A stretch of DNA of 64,000 nt from Megascapheus bottae (GCA_024803745.1 JANJXV010000030.1:6121001-6185000); one strand, 5' to 3'; positions 46,971 through 59,400 are shown, numbered from the stretch's first letter. Made by a program: numbers and translations. Notes: generated by a model not told the origin, from the letters alone.

Positions 46971-47170
46971 GTGCCAGTATTGGGGCTTGAACTCAGGGTC
47001 TGGGCATTGTGCCTTTGCTTTTGTGCTCAAGGCTAACACTCTGCCACAGTTCTACTTCTGGCTTTCTGCTGGTTAACTGGAGATACAAGTCTCACAGACT
47101 TTCCTGCTAGCTTTGACCTGTGATCCTCGGATCTTAGTGTCCTGAGAAACTAGATGACAGGCACCCAACT
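46971..47170 (-). repeat. B1-dID composite SINE
   Basis: T-rich tail before 46971, then the complement of an ID body and a degenerate 7SL head ending 'gacaggcacccaact'. Confidence 0.75.
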
Positions 47171-49200
47171 TCCTTGTGCCTTTGAAGAAGGCTGGATGTT
47201 TGTGCCCCAGAACCATGCCCTAGAAAGCCACTGTGGCCTGAGATCATCTGTGAAGTGGACAGCTCTGTCCAGCCTTGGGTTCTCATCAACCATAGGCTGT
47301 GTCACCTGTGGGTTTTCTGGGATGTGAAGACCTCGTTTCCCATGGTTACCACTTAGACGTGTGCTGTCAGCTTTCCTTGTGCCCTGCTCCCCACTCTGCT
47401 GCTCTCATGACTATGCCTCTCCAGCAGCCCTGCATGAGAAGCTGGGAAAAGAAGACACACTTAGCAGTTTCTTCCAGGGGGCTATTGCTCTGATTTTCAA
47501 CTGGAGGAGTGCAGGAGGGCCATTAGATAATCATGTCTCTGCTTTTCCCTACATAATAATAATTGTGCTCCCCATGAGAGATGGACACACTGGCCTTATT
47601 ATCAAGTTCTCTGGCTAAAGAGAAGAATGTTGGGAGCTCGTTAAAGTTATCAGGGATGGCTTTCCAAACGTCTTTCATTTCTCTTAATAACAGGAAATAA
47701 TATGCAATTGATAAATGAAACCTAAGTGTGCAAAGATAAGAAAATTGGAAGCAATAATAAACCCATCACCCAACTTTTCACTATTACGAGTTTGATATAT
47801 AATCATCCAGATTTTTCCAAAGTTCTGTCATGAGGTCATGTGACCTCTCTAATTACAATGTGAACGTAACAAGTAAAAACGGCTTATTATTATTATCTCT
47901 AATTCCTACCGAATTTAAAATGTTCTTGTTTAACATGCCAGGAAAAACTAAACTTCAAGGATTCCTAGCCAGCACCCCTCCCCACCCCACCAGGCATTTT
48001 GGAGTGGAGAACGGAGGGGCACGCTCTGGTTATCATGGTCTTTATTCCCGCTGTAGCTTCTCCTGCTTTCTTTACACTGAAGTCACAGCATAAAGTCCCA
48101 TGATTCTGCTTCTTAACGCTGCCATTCCCTCCTCTCCTCCAGGGTCATCCTCAAAGATCTCCTCCGCTTCCTCCTTCTCCTCCTTCCTCTTCCTCCTCTG
48201 CCTCTTCGTGCCTTTGCCTCCCAAGGGCTAAGATGAAAGATATACAGGACCGAGCCCAAGTTCCAAATATCTTTCTTCAAAGGGGTTGTGCTTGACCACA
48301 AGGAGAGGGGGTGACCTCCACATGTCCCTTCTCTGTCCTCACCTTCCATTTCCTCCATGGCTTTGATCAGAAGTCTAATGACCTTGCTTTGAGGTATTGG
48401 GGGGCTTTCCTGCTAGCTCCTAGCCTCACTCAAGGAACAGAGCTCTCAAGCTAGCCTGCCAGGGTCATTGTGTGCTCAGCAAACACCTTGGACAGGTGAG
48501 GGTGTATGACAGCATTTCAAGGAGGGGGGAGGGAAGGAGGGAGTTGGAAGAATCCCTTTTGTTCCTTTCTATTCTGAAGACAAGAAAGCCCTTCGTTGGT
48601 CTGAAGAGAAAGGCCTGCATTGGGGTCTGAACACCTTCTGAGATACCCAACCCCAAGGCTATGAAAACCGCAAACAATGAAGGGATCTTCCTTCCAATAC
48701 AGACAACTTGTATTATCATTATTATTATTATTATTACCCTTAATGAGTGAAGAGTGGGCATTTGGAGTTCAGGTGGAAGACTGCAGAAACAGAAGGGAAC
48801 ATGAGAAAAATGGGGGGGGGGAGAGAAACCCAAGTTCCCTCTGTCTCCCGCGACCCCAGCTGGGGGGGCCAGGGTGGAAAGCTACCTGCCTTCCCCACAC
48901 ACACAGGCTGGTGCCGGCCCAACCAGCAAGCCGGCCTGGTCGGGGCGCCTGGACTCGTCTAAACAGGACCTGGCCTTCAGGCAACCACAGGGGCGGGGGT
49001 GCCTGCGGATGGCAGCCCAATCCAGCCAGGCCAATGACGGGGCAGGACCCTACTTCTTAAACTCCAGCAAGTCAAGCCAGGGCTAGAAAGCCAGCCAGAC
49101 AGCCGCCCCTCCGGCTCTCCACCTGTCTTTCCAGAGCCGGGCACAGAAGCCCAGCCTGCGTGCCAGAGCCTGGGGTACAGAGCACAGAGCTGCCCTCTGG
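47171..49200. other. intergenic, GC-rising toward the CALML3 relic
   Basis: Includes an (ATT)n tract at 48711-48736. From about 48840 the sequence becomes GC-rich, as might be expected for a former promoter or 5' region of CALML3. No gene seen. Confidence 0.45.
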
Positions 49201-49201
49201 C

Positions 49202-49520
49202 CTGGCCAGCCTGCTGACCGAGGAGCAGGGGAAAGCCTTCTCCCTGCTGGACAGGAATGGTGATGGTGCATCACCCGCAGGAGCTGAACCAGAATGTCCC
49301 AGAGGCTGAGCTCCAGGGCCTGGAGATGGACGGGGGCGCGAAGCGCGCGGGGGACTTCCCAGTGGACTCCCCCAAGGTCCAGGAAGATGAAGGGCGCAGA
49401 CAGCCAGGAGGAGACCCGGGAGGCCTTCCGCATGCTGGACAAGGAGGCTCCAGGTGACCGGGCCGGGCGAGGAGGAGGTGGAGGAGATTCAGGCCGCAGA
49501 CACCGATGGAGAACCAGGGG
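49202..49520 (+). pseudogene. CALML3: decayed CALML3 (calmodulin-like 3)
   Basis: Plus-strand homology to calmodulin-like 3 survives in pieces. CTG at 49202-49204 stands where the ATG should be, followed by LLTEEQ then KAFSLLDRNGDG (first EF-hand). A CITRREL-like piece in another frame keeps the cysteine I recall for CALML3. NQNVPEAELQG (linker helix) is preceded by a deletion. RKMKGADSQEETREAFRMLDK lies in yet another frame, around 49378-49440. EEEVEEIQAADTDG (start of EF-hand 4) follows a deletion of most of EF-hand 3. Start loss, several frameshifts and deletions make it non-functional. Position and strand, downstream of a minus-strand CALML5-like gene, equal human CALML3, an intronless epithelial gene whose product is a light chain of myosin-10. 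Confidence 0.85.
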
Positions 49521-50281
49521 AGCCGGCCAGCGCCCTGGCGGCCAGGTGAGGTGGCTCGAGGGGCCCAGGGCGGATTCTGGATGGCTGGCCGGCCTGGCAG
49601 ACCTCGAGTTTCTCTCTCCATTCCTCGGGGCTCTGCAGCTTCCTGGACCAAGCGGAGTCCTGCATTTGACGCCCCTGCCTCTCCTCTGCTGCCAGCTCCC
49701 CGCCTGCCATCTGGTGACACCGTGCCCAATCCATCCCTCAAGGTGGGCAAGCTGTAAACTCCTCCCCTAGCTGGGGAGCCCGCGCAGGGGCGGCCTGCTT
49801 CTGCATCCACCAGAAGCCACCTGCCAGAGCTGGCCTTGGGGTGACCTCAGAGCCCCCTCTTCCCCCTCCACCAGGCCAGGGTTTCCAGCAGGCACCCAAG
49901 ACTGGAACCAGAATGGCTAGAGCTTGGAGTCTGCACTGGAATGTCTGGAAGCACCAGAGGCTAATGTCACCTGCTGTTAGATTGGGAGGACATGTTGGCC
50001 TTGGAGATGTGGCAGTGGACAATTAGGGGTTGTTTCCCTTTCACATCGTACTGAACCCCTCTTCTCCCTGTGTGACTCATCTTTCTGAGATGAGAGTAAA
50101 CTTGGGGTCCATTGTGGCATGTTCATATTCATCTGGAAAGAGGGAAATAGGAATGAGAGGGGAAGGGAGGGAAGCTATAGAAAATAAATAAAAATGCCCA
50201 CATTTCTATTCTGTTTCCTTTTGTCTTCCTTCAACTGAAATGATTTTTAGTTAAGTCCAGGGCATGAATCAAGCAGGGGCC

Positions 50282-50333
<52 letters not shown>

Positions 50334-52274
50334 CTTTTAGAAATGCAATACGTTGCTATCTTAAATGGGTGCAGCAAAAAGAAAGGAGTTAGGAGATTCA
50401 CTTTATTTAATGGTGTATATGTCAATATAAGGATGAGTTGGTAGCAAAAAGCAGTTAGAAATCCATACAGAATTCCTGAAAGACCTAAGCCAGTGCAGCA
50501 GAGAAAGGGCTCTAATGGCTGATTTGTTCCTCCCGTATCTGTTTTGACTGTGGGGAGCATTAGAAGATTGCAAGGAGCACCAGACAGGGTTGTTCTAAGC
50601 AAAATACAACACCTGAAGAACCATAGTGAAAGTCCTTAGTGCAATTCACACTACACACCACGTTTACACTCAGCCCAGTGTCTCACAACCAAGGAGCAAA
50701 TGTCAGAGCTGAGATCTGAATCCAAACCCATGACACACTTGTTCCTGTCCACTTGCCACCACAGGTGATTATAATATTTCCTTTATCTGGCATTGGCAAG
50801 GATGAGAAGTGACTTAGAAAAAAAAGAAAAGGACAGGTATTGTTGCTACCAAGGATCCCTTCCAGTCAACGAGGACTGGCTAAGTATTTCCACCCCTTAA
50901 TGAACTAAGGGAGGAGGGGAAGAAGCAGGAGCTAGCTCTTGGTGCTGGCGCAGGGGTGAGTTTCTGAGGAGGATCTCAGGTGAGAACTGGTCCCAGTGAA
51001 GGGATAATTGGAAATCTTCCCACCAAGGGGGTAGGAAGACCTTTCAAGCTTGGCTCCCTGAGCCAACCTTCCTGTCCACCTCAGGATCAGGAGGGCCTTC
51101 GGGAAGGAGCCTCTGAGTGGTAAGATGAAATATCCAGGGCTTCCTGGATTTGGGGGAGGAGCAGAAGAGTTGAGACAGAGTTGGGGGCTGAATCCTGAGC
51201 TACCTAGACAAAAGCACGTAGCCCAGCATCTTTCACGGGTTACCTCCTAAATTTTGTATGAGTGAGAGAACAGAGGTCTCCCACCAGCTTTCTAACCACT
51301 GTACAAGACCTGCAGGGAGGGTTGTCACTGAATTCCATTCTTTGAAGTTGCAGCTTGAAGGAAGCCCTTGTAAAACACAGAGCTGTTCGTGTTGGCAGAA
51401 CTTAGGAGCGGACTGAACCTCTCCTGGTGTTTCCTTCCAGTATTCCAGCCATTATGCTGAAGTAGACCTTCTTCCTGTGATCCCCCATGCCACCCTGAAA
51501 CCAACCACACCTGGGTTTTTCTGGTCTTAGAGCCTTTCATGCAGAACTCCTCTGCCCGCCTAAGCAGGAGCTAGCAAGCAGGTGAAATGGAGAGGCTCTT
51601 ATTGAAAACTCACAGGCCTGAGTGGGCCTGCGGGGTGGATTCTTCAGAAGCAATGCCATAATAAACAGGGCTTGCTTCTTCCTGTCATGGAACTCTGAAA
51701 TGTTAGGGTCAAAACAGGCCTCTTGTCCCTCCCCCTTGGCACTTACTTTCTTAAACACAGATTTTTTTTTTTTTAATGTCTGGCATTATCCTTTCTCAGA
51801 GGCCAATCCACTGAGGTGAATACTTCCTTTTTAGGCACATGACTTGGCCTCTCTCTAGCCTTTTATGTTTGGGTCAAGTGATAGTAGGCTCCGAAGAGAC
51901 GTTTGTGAGTCTGTCCTCTACTATAAAGGTTGGAATATTCTGGAAGGGGGGTGATTGCCCTGACCTGTGGATCCCAAAGCCATAGTATACATGTGAACTT
52001 TTCAACAAGGCTGGCAGTGCCAACCTCTATAGCTCGGCATTGATTTCTCTGACTCAGTTTACATAAGACAAGATGTTACTGTATACAACGTCTAAGGATC
52101 AGGTGCTTCTGGTCTTATCTTTCCCTTCCTCCCCCAACTTCATTTTTTGATCTTTCTTCTCACCCTGGCTACACCACCAAAGAATGGGTCATTTCCCAAA
52201 CACCAAGACAGGTATTTTTCCTTGTAAAATGTGGTCACCATCATTGGCAGTGTTGAGGATTTCTTGGTGTTGCT
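49521..52274. other. intergenic, no gene seen
   Basis: GC-rich to about 49.9 kb, then ordinary. Contains a (TG)n tract and a MIR-like piece near 50670-50765 ('gtcagagctgagatctgaat'). Confidence 0.45.
50286..50331. repeat. (TG)n microsatellite
   Basis: About 23 uninterrupted TG units. Confidence 0.97.
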
Positions 52275-52529
52275 TTTGTTTTGTTTTGTTTTTGTGCAGA
52301 TGCTAGAACTTGAACTCGGGGCCTGGGTATTCTCTGTTCCTCAGCTTTTGTGTTTGCTGGAGACTAGCACTCTACCCCTTGAGCCATGGCTTCATTTCTG
52401 GCTTTTTAGTGGTTAACTGGAGAGAAGAGACTCATCGACTGTCCTGTCTGGGCTTAGCTGTGATTCAGGATCCTCAGAGCTCAGCCTCCTGAGTAGCTAA
52501 GGGGTTATAGGCATGCACCCAGGATTGGC
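52275..52529 (-). repeat. B1-dID composite SINE
   Basis: Complement of an ID body ('gcactctaccccttgagcca', 'ggttaactggagagaagag') joined to a 7SL head ('cctcctgagtagctaaggg'). Confidence 0.78.
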
Positions 52530-52862
52530 TCTTATCTGGGAACCAGCAGGGGCTAAGAACAGCGGAGAGAAACTACCAAATAGTTACCCATGCACAGATT
52601 GCAAGAAACTAACCAGGGCTGGGTTTTGTGGCAGAGACAGTGAGGGAAGGGGGTTATGCTAACATTTCCTTTTCCTTTTGGTCACTGAATAATTTCATTT
52701 AAGCAACCTCCCTGCAGCCCCAAAAAGGTGCTATCTGACTGCAGCTCTGAAGAACATTCCATCTATCCTTGGAGGAAGGAATTTATAAATATTACTTCAG
52801 CTTTCATGTGCTTTCACTGAGCTCTCTCATAAATCAGGACTCAGCGCTCTTGCACTCCCAGA

Positions 52863-52872
52863 CTATATAAAG
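52863..52872 (+). promoter_or_regulatory. isolated TATA-box-like motif CTATATAAAG
   Basis: A good match to a vertebrate TATA box in otherwise repeat-poor sequence. No downstream coding frame is recognisable, so a promoter role is only a possibility. Confidence 0.2.
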
Positions 52873-54784
52873 CATGCCTCTGACTCTAGGTTTCCAATTT
52901 TAAATCAAACGCAGCCCAGCCCCGCGGCTCCTGTTTATCCTTACAGATTCCAGGGGCCTGTTCAAAGCCTCCCAGAAGAAGTCAGTTAAAAATGATCCAT
53001 GGTTCCTGTAACAATGAAACTCACACATGGGGTGAAAGTGTTCCATGCAGAATGAAGTAATGGAGATTTTTCACTGTTTCTCCACTAATAATAATAGTAA
53101 TACAATAATAATAATTAACAAGACAAAACCAAAAAGTGCCCCAGGAATAAAGTATACACATCAATCTCCACATCATTCTACATTTCTGGTGATTGTTTCT
53201 ATAGCAACAGGCTCCCAGAAGTCTGGATTTGGCAAGGGACGGTGAGGTAGCAGGCCTGGAGCCACTGCAAAAGTGTCCCCTGAGTGTGTCCTGGCAGATA
53301 CATCTGGGTCTTAGATGGGATGAATCATCTTCCTCCGTGTGCAGAGAAGGGAAAGACTTGAAATAGGCGCTGGAACAATGGAGAAGAAAGTACTTGTGGG
53401 ATAATTGGTGTCCCCCTGACACCTTTTCCAGCCTTCTCACTTCTTCCTCAAGCACTCGGAACTCCCCAAGAGAGGGAAAGAGCCAGGCAGAGAGTACAGG
53501 AAAAAGATACACCCTGAGTGGGGTCCAAGTTGTCCTTCGTGGTCCCAAGGCCTGTTCTGCACACTTTGGGGTGTTTGGCTGTGCAGAGACAGGAGGTTAA
53601 TCCTGTGCTACCCTTCCAGCCCACATGTAACACTGAAAATGATTCTGTGGCGCGAAGACCAAGGTCTGGAGTCTCCCATGATAAAATTGGAGTCCTCACT
53701 GAAGGCCCCACGATAAGAACTTCTCACCATGCCTTGCATTTGCTCATTTAATCCTCAACACAACTTGGTTGCTACTTAGCCCATCTCCAAGGATATTGTC
53801 TAATCACCTTTCCCATGGTGTCATAACTACTCTGATGGCATACTAGAGTAGCAACTGCAGACTTAGGAGAACCCAGACACTACGTAACACTTGCCAGCAG
53901 GCCTGGTCAGCCAGGCTGAGCTCAGCTTATTCCTGATTCTCAGTTTCTCCCCGTCTGCAGGACCTGGGCTATTCCACCCAAAGCTACAGACCTGGTTGGG
54001 GGTAGGGAGAAGAATCTAATAACCCACACTGATTGGGCTAGCACTGCTGTCCATCACCACCAGGCAAGGGAACAGCAGGCCAAAGCTTGGGCTAAGGACA
54101 GTTGCTGCTTCATAATTACTTCATAGTGATTCGATCAAGACCTTTCAACTCACAGAAGATTAGGGGAAGGATGAGGAGTTGTTCCTCTTTCCCAGTAAGC
54201 ACACACAAAAAAAGGCTAAACCAGCAGAGAACCTAAACCAGAAAGGGGGAAAAAAAGTTAACCTGCAAGGGAACTTTGCCTAGAGGAAATAAAAGGTATC
54301 ATTGTGCTCTTCCAGCTCTGGTCACTGCACTGTGCATGAGAAGTTCCCTCTAACAAGGTTATAAAGAGTGAGTAGATGTCTGAAATTACTCATGAAAGCC
54401 TTTTCAGAAGGTCCTGAGATCTACCAGTGACACTTCCAAGAACTACAGCTATGCAAATTAAAAAAAAATCCTGGTTCAAAGTCCCCTACCTAATTTTAAA
54501 AGGAATTTTTAGTTCTTGAATCTGGAGTCTTGGTGGCTTTATAGAAGTCCCCCTTCTGCAGAGTCACAGCTTAACAAAATGCAACAGTGTTCCCAAAGCA
54601 GGCTCTGGGGATGGAGTCAGACTATATTTGTAATCCAAAACCTGTGAGGAAACCACAGCTCTGTCGCAAATAGAGGTTTCCACTAAAATGAGAACAAAAA
54701 CATTCACAGAGATTTTGTAACAACAAGACTTCTGTTTAAAAGAGCTTTGGGGACGTCAGAAAACTCCAAAGAACAGCACATAAA
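52873..54784. other. intergenic, no gene seen
   Basis: Holds an ATA/ATT-rich stretch near 53085-53120 and a MIR-like antisense piece near 53730-53790 ('tttgctcatttaatcctcaa'). Confidence 0.4.
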
Positions 54785-54802
54785 AAATAAATAAATAAAT
54801 GA

Positions 54803-54845
<43 letters not shown>

Positions 54846-54859
54846 CAAGCAAGCAAGCA
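54785..54859. repeat. (AAAT)n(GAAA)n(GCAA)n compound tetranucleotide repeat
   Basis: Three tetranucleotide phases in series: AAAT at 54785-54800, GAAA at 54801-54844, GCAA at 54845-54859. Confidence 0.95.
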
Positions 54860-56195
54860 GAAGTTTATTTTAGCCTAGAACATTAGAACTTCTACAAGAC
54901 AAATAGAATGGATTCTGAAATCTGGTCTTTTTGAGAGTTATAGGTGGAGGAGAGGGAGATTTCCGTCACCTATGGTGATATCTTTATTGTGACTTCTTAA
55001 GCTTCTCTTTAGGGAGAATAAACAATCAGATATTTCAAAGTGTATTTCATACATTTGTTTATTTTTTTGGACTTTGGGTACCTGCGGAGTCACTGTTACC
55101 TAAGGAGAGATAGCTTCCAGGTACTTTATGTTCTAATCTTCGTAGTGATACACAGATAAACTTGCCACCCACAGCTCTGAGTTAAAATATCTCCAGTACT
55201 GGCCATGGAATCCCAGAGAGCATTAAAAGGATAGATGGGACATTTGTAACTGTTTAAGTTCCTTACAGAGGGCAACTCCAGTTAGGATTGGACCTCCAGA
55301 GCAGCAAAATCCTTCAATGGCTACTTCCCAGCTGATGATTTATAAGAATTTCCCACTGGCCAGTTTCTGACTTGGTCCATTTCAAGATTCTTTTCTCTTG
55401 TGCCCTTCTGCAATCAGATCCATGAGGTACATTCGTATTGATGAGACCTCAGACTCTGGACTCTTGTGCCATAGTGTCAGAGCGTGGCAGAAGTATCCAT
55501 AAGCCATGTCCACACCAGGATAGCTGGAGATAATTTAACCGTGCATGAAATGACAGCAAACCTCCTAAGTTACAGGGGAAAGAAACAATGGTCCTTCTTG
55601 ATAGCAGTTAAACATAGATTTGTTTGGCAAATCAAAACAAAAGCATCCACTCACTGTGGGCCCCTCCTAAGGGTCTGAAGCAGAAGTTCCAGCTTCTTTT
55701 GCTAGTTTGGAGCTCACAATATGGTTCCTCTGTCCTCAGAAGTGTGATCCTACTATCTCAGCTTCCGAAGTGCAAGAATTACAGATGAATACTACCATGT
55801 TTGGCTTTTGAACGAAATTTTCATGACCAACGTATCGCTATGGGAAGGGCTGGATGCTGGGAATATCTAACAATTCTCAGCTTTCTCAACAGCCTTGATG
55901 TATATATTTCCCCCTATTGAGAACAAAGCAAAGCCTCAGTTGCCTACATTCCAGGCCCTGAGGTTGTCTGAGGTTTACTTCCAAGAGTCATAAACACAGA
56001 CTTAAACCAGGCTTTATAAACCTTAGTAGATGTTGTGATGCCAAGTTCTTTCTTCTATTTATAGATCTGACCTCTCTTCCCATCGGCCACTTCCATTTTC
56101 TCTACTTCATTTTACTTTCCTCTGCCAGACTTTTTCTATTTTTCTTCTTTTTTTCTTTCTTTCTCCCTTTCTCTGTTTCTTTCTTTCTGCCCACC
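54860..56195. other. intergenic, no gene seen
   Basis: Contains a B1-like antisense piece at about 55715-55810. No gene seen. Confidence 0.4.
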
Positions 56196-56199
56196 TTCT

Positions 56200-56256
56200 T
56201 TCCTTCCTTCCTTCCTTCCTTCCTTCCTTCCTTCCTTCCTTCCTTCCTTCCTTCCT
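56200..56256. repeat. (TTCC)n microsatellite
   Basis: About 13 perfect TTCC units preceded by an irregular TTTC-rich stretch, next to a SINE. Confidence 0.96.
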
Positions 56257-56278
56257 CTTCATGTCTTTGCTTTTTATG

Positions 56279-56495
56279 TGCTAGTATTTGGATTTGAACT
56301 CAGAGCCTTCTGCTCTTGCTCAGCTTCATTTTCCAAACCTACCTACCACTTGAGCCACCCGCCCAGTCCAGCCTTTTGCTGGATACATGGAATAAGAATC
56401 TCTTGGATGGAGCCAGGAGTTTGGCCGAGTGGTAGAGCGCTTGCCTAGCATGCACAAGTAGTTAAGATTACACGTGTGAAACACCACTGCCCAGC
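56279..56495 (-). repeat. B1-dID composite SINE with its middle replaced by a sense ID head
   Basis: The left part is the complement of an ID body ('gtatttggatttgaactcag', 'ccacttgagccacccgccca', 'ctggatacatggaataagaa'). The right part is the complement of a 7SL head ('gttaagattacacgtgtgaa'). Between them, at about 56410-56456, is a plus-strand ID head ('ggagtttggccgagtggtag') with no body or tail. The roughly 50 bases expected there are missing. Confidence 0.7.
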
Positions 56496-57514
56496 TTTAT
56501 TTTCTATGTCTAATTCTCACTGTCTTCAATTTTCTTAGACTTTGAATAGTTTCCTTTCTCTTCTTCATCTTTTACAAACATATTATAACTGACTCTCTCC
56601 TTCTTCCCTCTTCCCACACCTTCTCTTCCTTCTGTCTTTCTGGTTCTCAAATCTCTCCGTAGGAGTCATGGATCCTCTTTGTGTCTTTCTCTTGTTTTTT
56701 TGTTCTAAACTCTCCCTAACCACAGTCTTCGTTTTTTTTTCTTCCATCATTTTTCTCCAGTGCCTTCTACTTCTTTCCAAATGCAATCCAACCTCCATTC
56801 TAACATTTCCCCATTTCCTCTGTAGCCGTTTTAAGAATTCATTTGATCTTGAGACACAGCCTGGTTATGTGCTGTTTTCCTTCCTGTGGCATGAAAGCTT
56901 TCCAATACCCATTTCCCTTCAGGCTGCAAAAACAGAGGAGACGGAGAACCGTGAGAGCTCAGCGGAGGGCATCGTGGTCTCTGTTAAGGCAGGGAGCGCT
57001 GGGCTGTGAGAGAACGATGCCTGGCACAGCCTGGGCCTCAGACCCAAGACAAGCATGGGCCAGCAGTCTGGGGATCCCTCTTCACTACGATTATTCTTTC
57101 ATTCCATCTCTTTTTTTCCTGACTTCCTTCAGAAATATTCATCGTGGATGAACTTTAAAGAGGGAAAAACAAAACTCCTGCGCCAGGGTCTATGACCATA
57201 AAACTATTACTGGACAAACCAGCAGAGGACGTGTAAATAATGCACTGGATGATGTTGACTATAAACGTGTCAAGTCTGAAGAGATCAGGATCAGGACACC
57301 TGCTTTGGAAAGCATTGGGCTGCCTTTGGAGGGAGAAACATCATGAAGACCCAGAAGCAAAGAGAACCAGAGGAGCCACAACAGACCATGGAGAATACTG
57401 GGGGAGTCCACGGAGAAGGAAGAAATGGCTGGACCTGGGCATGGATGGCAAAGGGTAGACCAGGAAGCACGTCCCACACACAGTAGAGACAGAGTCTGTC
57501 AGAGACAGTGGCTC

Positions 57515-57900
57515 CTATCTCACTCGCTCAGGCTGCCGTACTGTGTTGTAGACTGGGGTATAGCTTCACATGGCTTAACCCAGCAGATGTGTTTTCTCAC
57601 TGTTCTGGAGGTTAGAAATGTTCAAAAATCAAGGTTTCAGCAGGATTTTGTCCTGTGTGAGACCTCCTCCTGGGGTGTTGGCTGCTGTCCTTGGACCTTT
57701 CTTTGTAAGGCAGAGACAGAACCAGGTCTCTCTTTTGTCTGCACTTATAAGGACATTAATCCATTCGATTAAGGTTCTGTTATTATCACCTTCATTTTAC
57801 CATCATTGCCCCCTAGAGAGATTCCACATAGTCGTCTTGTGAGCTGAAGCTAAAATATGTGAATGTGGAGGAATATAAACATCCTGTCCCATAGAGGAGA
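57515..57900 (-). mobile_element. MaLR LTR relic, antisense
   Basis: 'Cactgttctggaggttagaa', 'atcaaggtttcagcaggatt' and 'tataaggacattaatccatt' followed by 'gtgaatgtggaggaatataa' read in order as the complement of a MaLR LTR. Confidence 0.75.
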
Positions 57901-58403
57901 TCCATCAAGTCAAAGACTGAGAGGACCGACCCAGGAAGAAGGGACGTGGATGGAGCCCTTGTTTCAAGGGTTTCAGTCCAGGTCCAGTGAGGCTGGAAAC
58001 ACCCCTGGTCTTGGTAGAGAAAACATCAAGTACACAGTGGGTCCTGACCTAAGGTCCTGGAGGCCACCCTGTTTGGGGGAAGAACTCAACTGAGAATGAG
58101 TTTGTTTTCTATGGAGGGCTACTGGAAATTCATTTTGGATTTGCAGACTCACACCCAGAAAAGTCAAGCAAAGGAGGACTGAAGTCGTAAATGAGAGTCA
58201 CATTGTTCAGGGGACTTCTTCCCTCAAGTTTCAGTGTTGGTTCAGGGAAGTTTTAGAAGACATTTCTTAGCAGAAATGCTGATTGCACCCAGCTGTGTGC
58301 ACTCAGAGGACCTACTGCATGTTATAACTGTTCAGAGTGCTCAGGGGTCTCTGTTCACCAAACACTCCATCGTTCAAGACCGACATCAACTATTGAAGGC
58401 TTG

Positions 58404-58621
58404 CTTGAATGGCATCTTTTTTTTTTTTTGCCAGTCCTGGGCTTGAGTTCAGGGCCTGAGCACTGTCCTTGGACTTTTTCAAGGCTAGAGCTCTACCACT
58501 TGAGCCTCAGCACCACTTCCGGCTTTTTTCTATATGTGGTACCGAGGAATCGAACCCGGGTCTTTATGCATGCTAGGCAAGCACTTTAACCACTAGGCCA
58601 AACTCCCGGCCCTTGAATGGC
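58404..58621 (-). repeat. dimeric ID-type SINE with target-site duplication
   Basis: Full-length reverse copy, T run at 58417-58429 to 'cccggcc' at 58611, very little diverged. Direct repeats CTTGAATGGC at 58404-58413 and 58612-58621 flank it. Confidence 0.92.
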
Positions 58622-59160
58622 TTCTTAAACGAAAGTTTACTGTCCTCCAAGAAATACAGGAAGGACCTACCATGCGCAGGCACTGAAATGTTACAGTGTT
58701 AACTGCAATCGAGTGCAAATCAAGCCATGCTCCCTGCTGGCTTGGAGCTTGGATAGCTAGAAATGAAGTCAATAGCACAATTGGTTGGAGCTGAGATGGC
58801 AGAAGAATTTAAACCAGAATGTATGCAAAATCAAACTCCTTGACACCAGGATATTTGAAATTTGTAAATAATAGAAACTTTGTAATTTGTAATGAATTGT
58901 AAATGTAATTTAAAACATTTTTTAAATTATTTTGTATTCTATTTATATATTTATTCAACATTCCATTTCTTAAATCAGTGTTATATATAATATGTTATAT
59001 TAAGTGTAATTATTTTAATTACTTTAGTTTTAATTTAAAATAATGTAATTGTTAGTCATTTGTAAGTAGCACACGTTTGGCTCCTGGATCCAGAGCCTGG
59101 GAAATCTTGTAGCACGTTGCACTGGCACGTGATGCAGGCCTTTGTGGTGTGTCATAACAT
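58622..59160. other. intergenic, AT-rich
   Basis: A TAAT/ATTT-rich stretch at about 58855-59060. No gene seen. Confidence 0.45.
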
Positions 59161-59164
59161 GGCA

Positions 59165-59400
59165 GGTGTGTATGAAATCAAGAGCAGAATCATTTTTATG
59201 AGGGTTTTATGAGGAACGTACCACTCCCTTGACAACCAGCTCACTCCCTTGATGGCAGCCCTTATCCATTCTCCAGGCTGGAGGCTCCTTGAGCCAGCCA
59301 TCTCTTAACAGGTTACATTCTTAATATGCCACAGTGGCAATTAGATTTCAACTTGATTTTTAGAGGGGAACATTCAAAAACTAGAGCACCCAAGAAAAGA
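59165..59400 (-). mobile_element. MaLR LTR fragment, antisense
   Basis: 'Ttcttaatatgccacagtgg', 'caattagatttcaacttga' and 'gaggggaacattcaaa' fit the complement of the 5' part of an MST/THE1-like LTR. Confidence 0.55.

Noticed and set aside
49271..49810. 179-codon minus-strand frame
   Set aside because: It is the antisense of the GC-rich CALML3 relic. The sense strand carries the EF-hand homology.
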